Source: a virus | Length of the DNA stretch: 38,756 nucleotides | IMG/VR virus record: IMGVR_UViG_3300017987_000186 | Coordinates: 1-38,756 of that record | Direction: 5' to 3' (one strand) | In this document: positions 8,011-16,224 of the stretch, in pieces | How the letters are laid out: the number at the start of each line of letters is the position of its first letter | How positions within the stretch are numbered: the first letter of the stretch is position 1 | Program-made: the position numbers and the translations under genes | The notes under the pieces: model-generated | The model's input: the letters and a program-made list of their open reading frames with translations, nothing else | Database searches by the model: none | What the model was told of the DNA's origin: nothing

Positions 8011-9225
8011 ATGTCAGAATCTTGGATGAGTAGCGATAGTTCAAACACTCCTGATGATCGATTCGGCGGTTTCGGTGTCGTCAAAACCAAAGAAGTCGTG
8101 ATCCTATCAGGCGAAGGTGAGCTTGACGCTTTAACACTTCTCGGAAAGGTGGGAAGTTCAACGCCGACTACCGGAACGGCTGACGGCGGCAACACTGGCA
8201 ACGGAACGATGACCGGCGTTGCCGGTGATAGCAAGACGGAGTCGGGCGACGTGTACACGGTTATGTGTACCAAAAAGCAAGCGGTCGGAACGGCCAAAAT
8301 TTTCGATCCGAACAAAAACATGATCGACAACGCCGAAGTGGGAACCGGTTTTACATCTGAGTACATCAATCTGACTCTCAACGATGGTTCAATCGACTTC
8401 GCAAAGGGCGATAAATTCACCTGTGTCGCTACCGGGGCGACTCCGACCACGGGTACCGCAGGCGATGACAACACCGGAAACGGAACGTGTGCCAGTGTTA
8501 CGGCAGGTACAAACTGCATAAACGGAACGTACGTTGCAGAATGTATCGATGCCGAAACAAACGGCGGTATTTTCGAGCTGATTAATCCGCTAGGTGAAAA
8601 GCTGGCAAACATCACGGTTGGTACTCCTTACACCGGCGAAGTAAACGCCACAATTTCCGATGGCGCAACCGATTTCGTTGTTGGCGATTTTTTCACGATT
8701 GCTTGCACCGTCACGACTGCCGCAACTGGAACAGCTGACGGCGGAAATGTTGGCAATGGAACGATGACCGGAGCAACCGCAGGTGATAAGTGCATGGCAG
8801 GCACCTACACGATTGAAATCATCGAGGAAACCGTTACATATGAAACCTTCAAGGTCGCGGATCAAGACGGCAATCAGCTTGAAGACGCTGTTGCAGCAAC
8901 CGCTTATACAAGCGAATTTCTTAACTTCTTGATCAACCAAGGCGTAACCGATTACGTTGTTGGTGACCTGTTCACCGTTACGATTGCCGCTGGTAGCGGT
9001 AAATACATACAGTCGCTTGCTGCCGCTGTGGATGGATCGGAAGATCCGGATTGCATCCTCGGTGAAGATGTTGACGCCACATCGGCAGACGTGACCACGT
9101 GGGCATACGAACGAGGCGTTTTCAATGATGATGACATCACGTTTGGCACCGGTCACACCGCAACTAATACGCGCGAAGAGTTGCGAGGCAAGGGAATTTA
9201 TCTTGAAACTAACGCCGTAAGCTAA
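8011..9225 (+). CDS. Head decoration protein, gpD-like, with three extra repeat domains
   Basis: The ATG at 8011 is preceded by AAAGGAG, so I prefer it to the in-frame ATG at 7978 (404 residues). The first 45 residues and the last 60 (DPDCILGEDVDA...FGTGHTATNTREELRGKGIYL) look like a lambda gpD-type capsid stabiliser of about 110-140 residues. Between them are three copies of a beta-rich module of about 85 residues, each with a TG(T/A)A(D/G)GGNxGNGT start and a (T/V)DF or DYVVGD(L/F)FT end. The modules probably project from the capsid surface. Lambda gpD has 110 residues, so most of this protein is additional. Confidence 0.85.
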   Translation: MSESWMSSDSSNTPDDRFGGFGVVKTKEVVILSGEGELDALTLLGKVGSSTPTTGTADGGNTGNGTMTGVAGDSKTESGDVYTVMCTKKQAVGTAKIFDPNKNMIDNAEVGTGFTSEYINLTLNDGSIDFAKGDKFTCVATGATPTTGTAGDDNTGNGTCASVTAGTNCINGTYVAECIDAETNGGIFELINPLGEKLANITVGTPYTGEVNATISDGATDFVVGDFFTIACTVTTAATGTADGGNVGNGTMTGATAGDKCMAGTYTIEIIEETVTYETFKVADQDGNQLEDAVAATAYTSEFLNFLINQGVTDYVVGDLFTVTIAAGSGKYIQSLAAAVDGSEDPDCILGEDVDATSADVTTWAYERGVFNDDDITFGTGHTATNTREELRGKGIYLETNAVS

Positions 9226-9235
9226 GGAGACGCAC

Positions 9236-10258
9236 ATGGCTATCACTTATAATCCTTATGCCGTGCGCGACTTGATGGTGTTAGTTGAAGAACTCAAGTC
9301 TCCGCACAACTTTCTTTCCGATACGTTTTTTCCTGGCAAAAGAACGTCTGCTTCGATCTATCTTGACCTGGATTTAGTCACCGGCAGTAACGAGATTGCA
9401 ACATACGTTGGAAGCGGTGTAGAACCTCGTATTGTTGACAAGCGTGGCTATACGATGAAGTCAACCGAGTTGCCGCAAACGGCAGAAATCATCAAGATTA
9501 CATCAAAAGACCTTCAAAAACGTGCACCGGGTAAAACCATATATGACGGTGGCCGTACACTCGACGAAATGGTCGGCGAAGCGTTCACACAGCTTTATCA
9601 ACGCATTGCAAACCTGAGAGAGTATCAAGCATCCGAATCGCTTCGAACCGGACAAACAACGATTGACGGCAAAGGCGTGAATGCTGTTGTCGAATGGGGG
9701 TATGAAACCGGCGCAGGAAAACACATCGAAGTTTTGGCCGGCGACGATCTGTGGAGTTCTGCCAATTCTGACCCGTGCGCTCAATTTCGTGAATGGCGTT
9801 CTGAAATTGTCAACAGATCCGGGCTTGCTCCGCGTATCGCGGTTATGAGGTACAGCACTTTCAATTATCTGATTGATCATGCAACCGTTCAAACGATGCT
9901 TGACAACCGACGTTTTGAAATCGGTCGCCTCAAATATGAAGAGAAGTACGAAGGGCTTGTCTACTACGGAAACGTGGAAGGCATTGATATCTATGTCTAT
10001 GATTTGCAGTACAAAATTGATGACACCGCAACTGATATTATGCCTGACAAATACGTGCTTTTCGGGTCGACCGCCGCCAAAAATCACATCCATCACGGCG
10101 GTATTGATCATGTTGAGTGTGCAGGTAAAGCCATGGATTACTTTCCGGATACATGGATCGAAAAGGTTCCTTCTTGTATGAATGTGGGCCTGTACACCTC
10201 GCAAATCGCGGCATTGTGTCAACCGAACGCTTTTAAATGCGTTCAGGTGTTAGCGTAA
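9236..10258 (+). CDS. Major capsid protein, lambda gpE family
   Basis: The 340-residue protein matches the lambda gpE family in length and pattern: NPYAVRDLMVLVEE near the start, FPGKRTSASIYLDLD (about 33-47), the conserved block VGSGVEPRIVDKRGYTMKS (about 60-78), and the end region FPDTWIEKVPS (about 300-310). It assembles the HK97-fold icosahedral shell. AAGGAG precedes the ATG. It follows the decoration protein as in lambda D-E. Confidence 0.93.
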   Translation: MAITYNPYAVRDLMVLVEELKSPHNFLSDTFFPGKRTSASIYLDLDLVTGSNEIATYVGSGVEPRIVDKRGYTMKSTELPQTAEIIKITSKDLQKRAPGKTIYDGGRTLDEMVGEAFTQLYQRIANLREYQASESLRTGQTTIDGKGVNAVVEWGYETGAGKHIEVLAGDDLWSSANSDPCAQFREWRSEIVNRSGLAPRIAVMRYSTFNYLIDHATVQTMLDNRRFEIGRLKYEEKYEGLVYYGNVEGIDIYVYDLQYKIDDTATDIMPDKYVLFGSTAAKNHIHHGGIDHVECAGKAMDYFPDTWIEKVPSCMNVGLYTSQIAALCQPNAFKCVQVLA

Positions 10259-10572
10259 TGAGTTTTGCCGATCAGCTTTCTAGCGACATGTCCGTTTTTT
10301 TTAATATGGAAGACTTTGCCGGCTTGAACACCATCGTTTACGCTGGTGTGCCTATAACGGCGGTGTTTGATCCCGGCGAAGAACTCAAAGACGGCAAACG
10401 AGCATTGCATGATGATGCAATTTTATGGGTGCAAATCTCCGAAGTTGCTTCACCTGCTTACCGTGATTCCGTCACGATTAACGGAGACACCTGGAGAGTT
10501 GATAAGGTGCTATATAAAAATAAACAATGGGCAAAACTTACTGTCAAGAAAAACGTTCGAGGTAAATATTAA
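10258..10572 (+). CDS. Head-tail joining protein, gpFII-like
   Basis: This 104-residue protein starts at the ATG overlapping the capsid stop (TAATG at 10256-10260). Its pattern of N-terminal helix, VPITAVFDPGEEL strand-turn, RDSVTINGDTWRVDKV and C-terminal strand resembles the small beta-rich head-tail connectors that follow major capsid genes. No catalytic motif is seen. The assignment rests on position and secondary-structure pattern. Confidence 0.65.
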   Translation: MSFADQLSSDMSVFFNMEDFAGLNTIVYAGVPITAVFDPGEELKDGKRALHDDAILWVQISEVASPAYRDSVTINGDTWRVDKVLYKNKQWAKLTVKKNVRGKY

Positions 10573-11319
10573 ATGGCTTATACATACACAAATCACCCGA
10601 CTTTGGGCAGGGGACGCTTATATTTTGCGTCCACCGCCGATCAATACGTTGATTTGGGAAACGCTTCGGAGTTCAATTTAAACATTGAGCTTGAAAAAAA
10701 GGAGCATTTTTCCAGCCGCGCAGGGTTGAAAGTGCGCGACAAAAATGTCGTGGTGCAGCTTACTGCAAAAGGTAAGTTTGTGCTCGACGATGCGATGAAA
10801 GAAAACGTTCAGTTGTTTTTCATGGCGAATGCGCCGACCGATGTAACGCAATCGCAAACAACCGTGACCGATCAGGCGTTAACTGCCAAGCTTTCTAAGT
10901 GGCAACCGCTGGGCTATTGGAGCGTTTCAGGCGTTGTCGTGCAGGATGTCACCGACACCACCACGTACACAGAGGACACGGATTATTACCTGCAACTCGA
11001 TGCCGGTCTGATCTATCCGATAGATGGTGGTAGCATCTCAGCCGACGACGTGTTGCACATAGATTATGTCGCGGCAACTATCACCATGTATCGTGTGGAC
11101 GCTGGAGAAGATAGCAGTATCGGTGGTCATTTCTGGTTCGTCTCCGATGCTTCGGAAGGCTACGATATCGATGCAAAAGGTTATGCAACACTAACGCCTG
11201 AAGGCGATTTTGCAATGATTACCGACGATTGGCGACAAATGTCTTTTGCGGTCGAATTTGAGACAAACGCCAGTTACAACGGCCTGATCGATCTTTATCA
11301 CAGAGGCGAAGCCGCATAA
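10573..11319 (+). CDS. Major tail tube protein
   Basis: This 248-residue, mostly beta protein begins one base after the previous gene. Its opening (YTNHPTLGRGRLYFAS...YVDLGNASEFNLNIE) and the later EHFSSRAGLKVRDKNVVVQ are typical of siphophage tail tube subunits. These recall the lambda gpV fold, where a beta-sandwich forms stacked hexameric rings. An insert of about 50 residues around 125-165 (DTTTYTEDTDYYLQLDAG) looks like an added beta domain. Confidence 0.75.
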   Translation: MAYTYTNHPTLGRGRLYFASTADQYVDLGNASEFNLNIELEKKEHFSSRAGLKVRDKNVVVQLTAKGKFVLDDAMKENVQLFFMANAPTDVTQSQTTVTDQALTAKLSKWQPLGYWSVSGVVVQDVTDTTTYTEDTDYYLQLDAGLIYPIDGGSISADDVLHIDYVAATITMYRVDAGEDSSIGGHFWFVSDASEGYDIDAKGYATLTPEGDFAMITDDWRQMSFAVEFETNASYNGLIDLYHRGEAA

Positions 11320-11801
11320 TGGCGTATACCGCGCAATACTTTTCAGGTTCGCTATCAGAGCAAATCCGGGATGCAATAGCCAGCGACACAGACGTTGCAT
11401 CCTGGGTTACTGCTCAAGGCTTTACTCAGCTTAAAGTGTTCCTTGCCGTTGATGAGGCGAATCCGCCGGGTGAGGAGAATTGCCCATACGTTGCTATTTA
11501 TAGCGTCTCAAAAGTAGAACGTGGCAACAAGGGACCATACAAGCTTTATTCATGTGATCTATCCGTGTGTGTTGCCAACGAAACGCAGACCGTTATTGAC
11601 AACAAGACGACTTATGATGGCATGTTGCAATCTTCTGATTTATGCCATCTGGCAGAGAACGCTTTGTATAAACTTCGCGGTGTAGGGAAGATTTACAGCG
11701 CTGGCGACACATTGCAAGACACAGATTTTCCGATGTTTTGGACAGATACAGAAGTGTTTGTCGAAGTGCCTAAAAACTTTAGAGGACCTATTGCAAGATG
11801 A
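11319..11801 (+). CDS. Probable tail terminator or tail completion protein
   Basis: The 160-residue protein lies just after the tail tube gene. It has an N-terminal helix (LSEQIRDAIASDTDVASWV), a central strand region with a CPYVAIYSVSKVERG motif and a C-terminal strand set. That composition resembles lambda gpU-type terminators that cap the tube, but no strict motif confirms it. Its last bases overlap the next start (ATGA-type). Confidence 0.5.
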   Translation: MAYTAQYFSGSLSEQIRDAIASDTDVASWVTAQGFTQLKVFLAVDEANPPGEENCPYVAIYSVSKVERGNKGPYKLYSCDLSVCVANETQTVIDNKTTYDGMLQSSDLCHLAENALYKLRGVGKIYSAGDTLQDTDFPMFWTDTEVFVEVPKNFRGPIAR

Positions 11802-12457
11802 CAATGGAGTTTTCATATAATGTAGAATTTCCGCATTTTGAGAAACAAGCAAAAGCTATCATGCTTGCCGCTACAATTATTCGTTCAGCGAAGCATAGCG
11901 CAACAGGCAGTGTTGGCTTTCTTCTCATGGGCGAAATCCGCAATTTTATGGAAAGTGAAGGCGATGGAACGTGGCCAAAAACGCATCCATTGACGCGTTT
12001 CTACAAGAACAAATACGAAGTGAACGGCAAGTGGCGTAGACGTCGCTTGCTTAAGCATAAAGGTGCCTACAATTGGCTTGCTAAATTTGCGCGTTATGTG
12101 GTGTTTGGCAAGCCTGATAATGAAAAGCTCATGATGGGCTTTGGCAAGTTTTCAGCACGCGACATGAAGAAAGGTCGCAGTGCAAGACTTGATCGCAAGT
12201 TGCAACGCATAGCCAAGCGTGTACAACTTGGCAATCGTATCCGAATAACGCCGCGTATGCGTCGCAAGCTTGGCATTGCATGGCGAGAGATGAGCAAGCG
12301 TGGGCATGTTAGCAAGCGTGACACGCACGCCAATAGCTTGCATGTGCCGAAGCGGCCGGTAATGTCGCCGGTGTTTGCAAGGAATCGAAGCAAGATTTTT
12401 CCTTTGCTTCAAGAGAAATTTTGGGATTCAGTTAAAAGAAAATGGGGTGGAAAATGA
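11798..12457 (+). CDS. Tail completion / virion morphogenesis protein, very basic
   Basis: This 219-residue protein is unusually rich in Arg and Lys (KWRRRRLLKHKG, ARDMKKGRSARLDRKLQRIAKR, ITPRMRRKLG). Its place between the tail tube/terminator genes and the tail chaperone matches lambda Z, HK97 gp10 or P2 gpS/Mu gpG-type proteins. The phrase DGTWPKTHPLTRFYK resembles the conserved core of virion morphogenesis proteins (W..L...T). An alternative ATG is six bases downstream. The 3' end overlaps the next gene by an ATGA. Confidence 0.55.
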   Translation: MTMEFSYNVEFPHFEKQAKAIMLAATIIRSAKHSATGSVGFLLMGEIRNFMESEGDGTWPKTHPLTRFYKNKYEVNGKWRRRRLLKHKGAYNWLAKFARYVVFGKPDNEKLMMGFGKFSARDMKKGRSARLDRKLQRIAKRVQLGNRIRITPRMRRKLGIAWREMSKRGHVSKRDTHANSLHVPKRPVMSPVFARNRSKIFPLLQEKFWDSVKRKWGGK

Positions 12458-12963
12458 GAAAGATACGAAAGGTAAAGCTTTCCGACAAGGAAGTAACTGT
12501 CGGCGAAGTGAGAATCAAGGTCATCAACGAGATGATACAGAACGTTAGGAATGCTTTTTCAGCCGGTGCAGATTTGTCATGGTCGAACATGCTTCAAATC
12601 GGTCAAGAGGTGTTCGCAAAGAGCGTCTCAGGCATCACGCTTGATGAATTGATGGATTTATACCCGTCGGAAGCAAAAGTGCTATATGATGCGTTTTTGG
12701 AGGTCAATGCCGATTTTTTGGGGATATTGGATGGCGCAGGAGTGATGGACTTGTTGAAAGAGTTCAAACAGCATATCAGGGAAAACGTGTCATCTCTAAC
12801 AAAGAACTTGCCGAGCGAAAACCAGGAAGTAGAAAAGCCGGTGGACTCCGTAAAGCCACGCACGGAGATGACAGCGGAAGAAATCGCCCGCCACAAAGAG
12901 GAAGCAATGAAGAAGGTATCGCCGAATTTGAAAAAGCCTTCTTGCGTCAAGTTGCCTGCCTAA
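12454..12963 (+). CDS. Tail assembly chaperone, gpG-like (short frame)
   Basis: The ATG at 12454 overlaps the preceding stop as ATGA and has GGGTGG upstream. I chose it over the ATG at 12442, giving 169 residues. The protein precedes the tape measure gene, where lambda gpG coats the tape measure protein during tail assembly. It is helical, with a charged Pro/Glu-rich tail (QEVEKPVDSVKPRTE). Near its end, AAA AAG at 12931-12936 offers a -1 shift into an open downstream frame, exactly as for lambda G to G-T. Confidence 0.75.
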   Translation: MRKIRKVKLSDKEVTVGEVRIKVINEMIQNVRNAFSAGADLSWSNMLQIGQEVFAKSVSGITLDELMDLYPSEAKVLYDAFLEVNADFLGILDGAGVMDLLKEFKQHIRENVSSLTKNLPSENQEVEKPVDSVKPRTEMTAEEIARHKEEAMKKVSPNLKKPSCVKLPA

Positions 12964-13133
12964 TAACGGCAGGTCACAAAGACGTGTGGGAATACGGCTA
13001 CAGTTTTTTTAAGACTTCGTGCGAAGCTGCAAACCAAATCAGACGCTTTATCTCCCAAGACCTTGCGGTTGCTATCCGTGTAGCCATCGGCGCCGATGAG
13101 CAAACATGGAAACAATTTATGAAAACCGAATAG
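12936..13133 (+). CDS. gpT-like extension reached by -1 frameshift
   Basis: After GAAAAAG at 12930-12936, a one-base backward slip would continue translation as AFLRQVACLITAGHKDVWEY and onward for 65 residues to the stop at 13133, making a 226-residue fusion. The -1 frame stays open for roughly 440 bases, from about 12690, which is long for chance. The only in-frame independent start is a TTG at 12942 with no ribosome site. Lambda makes gpG-T in the same way, and T binds the tail tube protein. Confidence 0.7.
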   Translation, partial: AFLRQVACLITAGHKDVWEYGYSFFKTSCEAANQIRRFISQDLAVAIRVAIGADEQTWKQFMKTE

Positions 13134-13153
13134 TGTTCGAACGTTCGAACACT
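13132..13153. repeat. 22-bp perfect palindrome with core TGTTCGAACGTTCGAACA, copy 2
   Basis: This is the longest of three related palindromes. It fills the short gap between the tail chaperone stop and the tape measure ribosome site (GGAG at 13155-13158). Both arms match for 11 bases with no loop. A protein bound here could affect transcription into the longest gene of the phage. No T-run follows. Confidence 0.88.
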
Positions 13154-13164
13154 TGGAGTGATAA

Positions 13165-16100
13165 ATGGCCAATACGCTAGATATCCTTATCCGCATTAAA
13201 GAAGTAGGCTTTAAGCTTCTTGATGATCTAAACAAGAAGCTTAAAGAGTTGCAAAATATCGGTGGCACCGTAAAGTTCGATGCTATAGAGCAAGTTGGCG
13301 AAAAGATTAATGAGATCAGCAAGAACATTGAAAGAGTAGCCCAAAGTACATCTAAAGTTATTGATAGCGTTGCAAGCCAAGCGCAAGACGTCGCCGCTAC
13401 AACTGCCGGGCGTATCGGTAAAGCTGGTCGATCTGCGCAAGAAACCTTTTTAGCTAGGCTGTCTGTTATTGGCGTTATTGTCACTGCTATGGCTGGTACA
13501 GTGTTGGCAACGATAGCACAGAGGATGTATTCTATTAATACGGTTTTTGATTTGATTAATAGGAGGTTATCCAGCTTTGGCAGCTTGTCTAAATACATAA
13601 ACCAAAATTTGATTTCTGCTGATTTAATAATGGGTGCGGCGCATGACAAAATTAAACATTTAAAGTTGCCGATAGAGCTAATAAATCATCAAGCTGCATT
13701 GCTTGCACGCAACTTTAACGTTTTGCTTTCCGTTTTTAGAACTCTGATCGCTTCCAGTTTTGATTTTTTTGTCTTGAAGTTTGCCTTTCAAGAGATATCT
13801 GTCTTGATTAGGCGGATAATCGGCAAAGGCGAAGCCTCATTGACGCCGTTGCAGCGCGCATCAAGACTGGTTAGTACGTTAGATATCGGTTTGCATCAAG
13901 CAGAATTGACCATGGGCAGAATGTTTAAAACAGCAATGTTTGGCATATTAACATTCGTTGGGCCGTTTAATGGTATTTTGATGGCACTCCCCTTTCTCAA
14001 TTCGATGATAACGTCTGTTTTAAACGTTTTTACTGTGCCAAGCTTGAAGATAAAATCATTTTTTGGTGACGTACGGTCGTCTCTAGTGCTTATATTTCTT
14101 CATCTTAGAAAGCTGGGTAAAGCTGGATTGCCCGCGATGTTAGGCGTTGCCAAGGGTTTCACTAAGATGCGGAAGGAGGCGGATAAATCAGAAAACGTCT
14201 TGCGGAAGATGGGCAGCGGTGAGCAACTGAGGCCGTTGCAAGCGCTTTCTAAAATGAAGTTTCCGATGGCGAAACAATTCCAATCCGCTCTTGTAGAATT
14301 CCGCATGTTTGCGCAAGAGATGATTAAAAAACTTGCTGTCATTGCGGCAACACTACAGTTAACGCTTGGCGCATCGACAGCAGACATCGAGAACATCGAA
14401 CAGAAGGCAAACAAGGCGTTAAGCTCTGTAAAGTATAAGATTGACACTACCGTCAAGGCGTTTGAAAACGGTCCTAATGCCGCTAAGAGATTTGCAACAC
14501 AAACAGCTCAAGCGCTTCAAAATGTTTCCTCTAAAAAACTACAAGTTAAAAGCGACATCCCACGACAAGAAAAGTTAAAAAACGCAATAAAAGAGATTGA
14601 GAATCGAGTCAAGATATCGCAAGAAAAAGCAAGAGAAGCATTAGGCAAAACAGAACAAAAGTTTAAAGATCAAGCACAAGCTGTGCGCTTGGTTAGCAAT
14701 GGATTTCAAGGATTAAGACAAACCGTAAAAGGCGTTTCTTTACCATCAAACTTTGTTGTCAAGTTTGATGTCGCGTTGAAGTCACTATCAAAAGAGTTTC
14801 ATTGGGTGGCAAAGCTTGCTAGTGAGGCAATGCTTGCCGTTTTTGACTTTAACAAAAATGCATCATCCGGTTTAAAGATAAAGACATCCTCTGATTATAA
14901 AAAATTAGCCGGTTTTTTTGCTTCGCTGGACATGTATTTAAAGGGTGCGTCTAAATTAGAATCATTCAAAAAGCGCCTAAATGGATTAACCGAAAGCCTT
15001 AGAAAGTTTGCCCTTGTTACAAAAGACAAAACCTTTGCCGATAGGATACCGGAAGCAATACATAAGGGTATAACTCTTGATAAAACAAAACTTGCAACGG
15101 CGTTACTGCCACTTAAAAAAGCTCTTAGCAGTTTAGGCAATGAAGGAAAGATTGCAGGCAAGCATTTAAATGAACAACTGACATCATATTTTGCTAAATC
15201 AGTAAAGGGGTTGCTTTCGTCGCAAGACGTATCTAGGGTTAGAGATGCCTTGTCAAACTTTATGCTGAACGCCGTCGATCCCAAAAAGGTTGACGCCGTT
15301 AAAGATGCCATTATGCAGCGCGCTGTACAAGGGCTTGAAAATTCAGGTTCTAAGTTAAAAGCGTCCGGCGAAAAGATAACGAAACAGTTAAGCAACGGTA
15401 TAAAAGAAGGCGGCAAACATGTAAGAAAAGCGGGGCGTTTAACAGCACAAGATTTTATGGATTATGCACCCCAATCTCCAGCTAAAGTTGGACCACTTCG
15501 TAAGCTCGTAAAATCTGGCTCGCTCATTCCTTATTATTTGTCTCAAGGGATAAAGAACGGCAAGAAACATGTTAAAACAGCTTCCAAATCTGTTGCTGAA
15601 AATATAGCAAACTTTTTTCCTCGCTCTCTTCCGGTTGTCGGGCCTCTCGTAAAGCTTGTCAAGATGGGGCTTTTAATACCTTATTATCTCGGCATTGGCA
15701 TCAAGAAAGGCATCTCAGGCGTTATAAGTATTGTTGATGGTCTTGCCAACAAGATAAGGGAGGTTGTTGACAAAGCGGCGTTGTCTCTTCGTCTCTCCTT
15801 TCGCGCTGGTGTAGATGTCGAAAAAATAAAAGCTCTTGACAATGCGCTTCTTGAAGCAGGAGCAAAAGCGCAAGATTTGCAATATGCTTTTGTTGGTATT
15901 CGCAAGTCGTTAAATACCGCGTTTGATGCAAAAAAGATGGGGCGTTTAAGCCAAATTGGTATTGATATGGATTCGATACGCCGCAGTACCGATCCCGTTC
16001 TTGCTCTATTTTTTGCGGTATCGGATGCCTTGAAACGTCTCCCCTTGGATTCCAAAGCGGCAAGAGAAGCATTAGACCTTGTAGGTGTTACCGCTCAATC

Positions 16101-16224
16101 TAACGTTATTAACGTTATGATGCGGGGATCTAAAGAGATAAGGGCGTTGATGAAAGACAGCGCGGAACTCGGGACTACTTATAGTTCTGCTTTCGCCAAG
16201 ATGTCTAAAAAACATCCGTTCTAA
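13165..16224 (+). CDS. Tape measure protein, N-terminal portion (frame broken at A6 run)
   Basis: The 1019-residue frame starts at an ATG with GGAG six bases upstream. It begins with coiled-coil helices (about 10-75) and contains hydrophobic segments (about 90-115, 240-290), as in lambda gpH-type proteins that set tail length. Near the end are two tandem modules of about 40 residues: YAPQSPAKVGPLRKLVKSGS...IPYYL and FFPRSLPVVGPLVKLVKMGL...IPYYL. The frame stops at 16224, only 12 bases after AAAAAA at 16207-16212. The protein continues in the -1 frame (next entry), so this piece alone is incomplete. Confidence 0.85.
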   Translation: MANTLDILIRIKEVGFKLLDDLNKKLKELQNIGGTVKFDAIEQVGEKINEISKNIERVAQSTSKVIDSVASQAQDVAATTAGRIGKAGRSAQETFLARLSVIGVIVTAMAGTVLATIAQRMYSINTVFDLINRRLSSFGSLSKYINQNLISADLIMGAAHDKIKHLKLPIELINHQAALLARNFNVLLSVFRTLIASSFDFFVLKFAFQEISVLIRRIIGKGEASLTPLQRASRLVSTLDIGLHQAELTMGRMFKTAMFGILTFVGPFNGILMALPFLNSMITSVLNVFTVPSLKIKSFFGDVRSSLVLIFLHLRKLGKAGLPAMLGVAKGFTKMRKEADKSENVLRKMGSGEQLRPLQALSKMKFPMAKQFQSALVEFRMFAQEMIKKLAVIAATLQLTLGASTADIENIEQKANKALSSVKYKIDTTVKAFENGPNAAKRFATQTAQALQNVSSKKLQVKSDIPRQEKLKNAIKEIENRVKISQEKAREALGKTEQKFKDQAQAVRLVSNGFQGLRQTVKGVSLPSNFVVKFDVALKSLSKEFHWVAKLASEAMLAVFDFNKNASSGLKIKTSSDYKKLAGFFASLDMYLKGASKLESFKKRLNGLTESLRKFALVTKDKTFADRIPEAIHKGITLDKTKLATALLPLKKALSSLGNEGKIAGKHLNEQLTSYFAKSVKGLLSSQDVSRVRDALSNFMLNAVDPKKVDAVKDAIMQRAVQGLENSGSKLKASGEKITKQLSNGIKEGGKHVRKAGRLTAQDFMDYAPQSPAKVGPLRKLVKSGSLIPYYLSQGIKNGKKHVKTASKSVAENIANFFPRSLPVVGPLVKLVKMGLLIPYYLGIGIKKGISGVISIVDGLANKIREVVDKAALSLRLSFRAGVDVEKIKALDNALLEAGAKAQDLQYAFVGIRKSLNTAFDAKKMGRLSQIGIDMDSIRRSTDPVLALFFAVSDALKRLPLDSKAAREALDLVGVTAQSNVINVMMRGSKEIRALMKDSAELGTTYSSAFAKMSKKHPF

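Noticed and set aside
13132-13153. TTCGAACG palindrome as a transcription terminator
   Set aside because: Perfect symmetry with no loop and no T-run on either strand fits a protein-binding site better.
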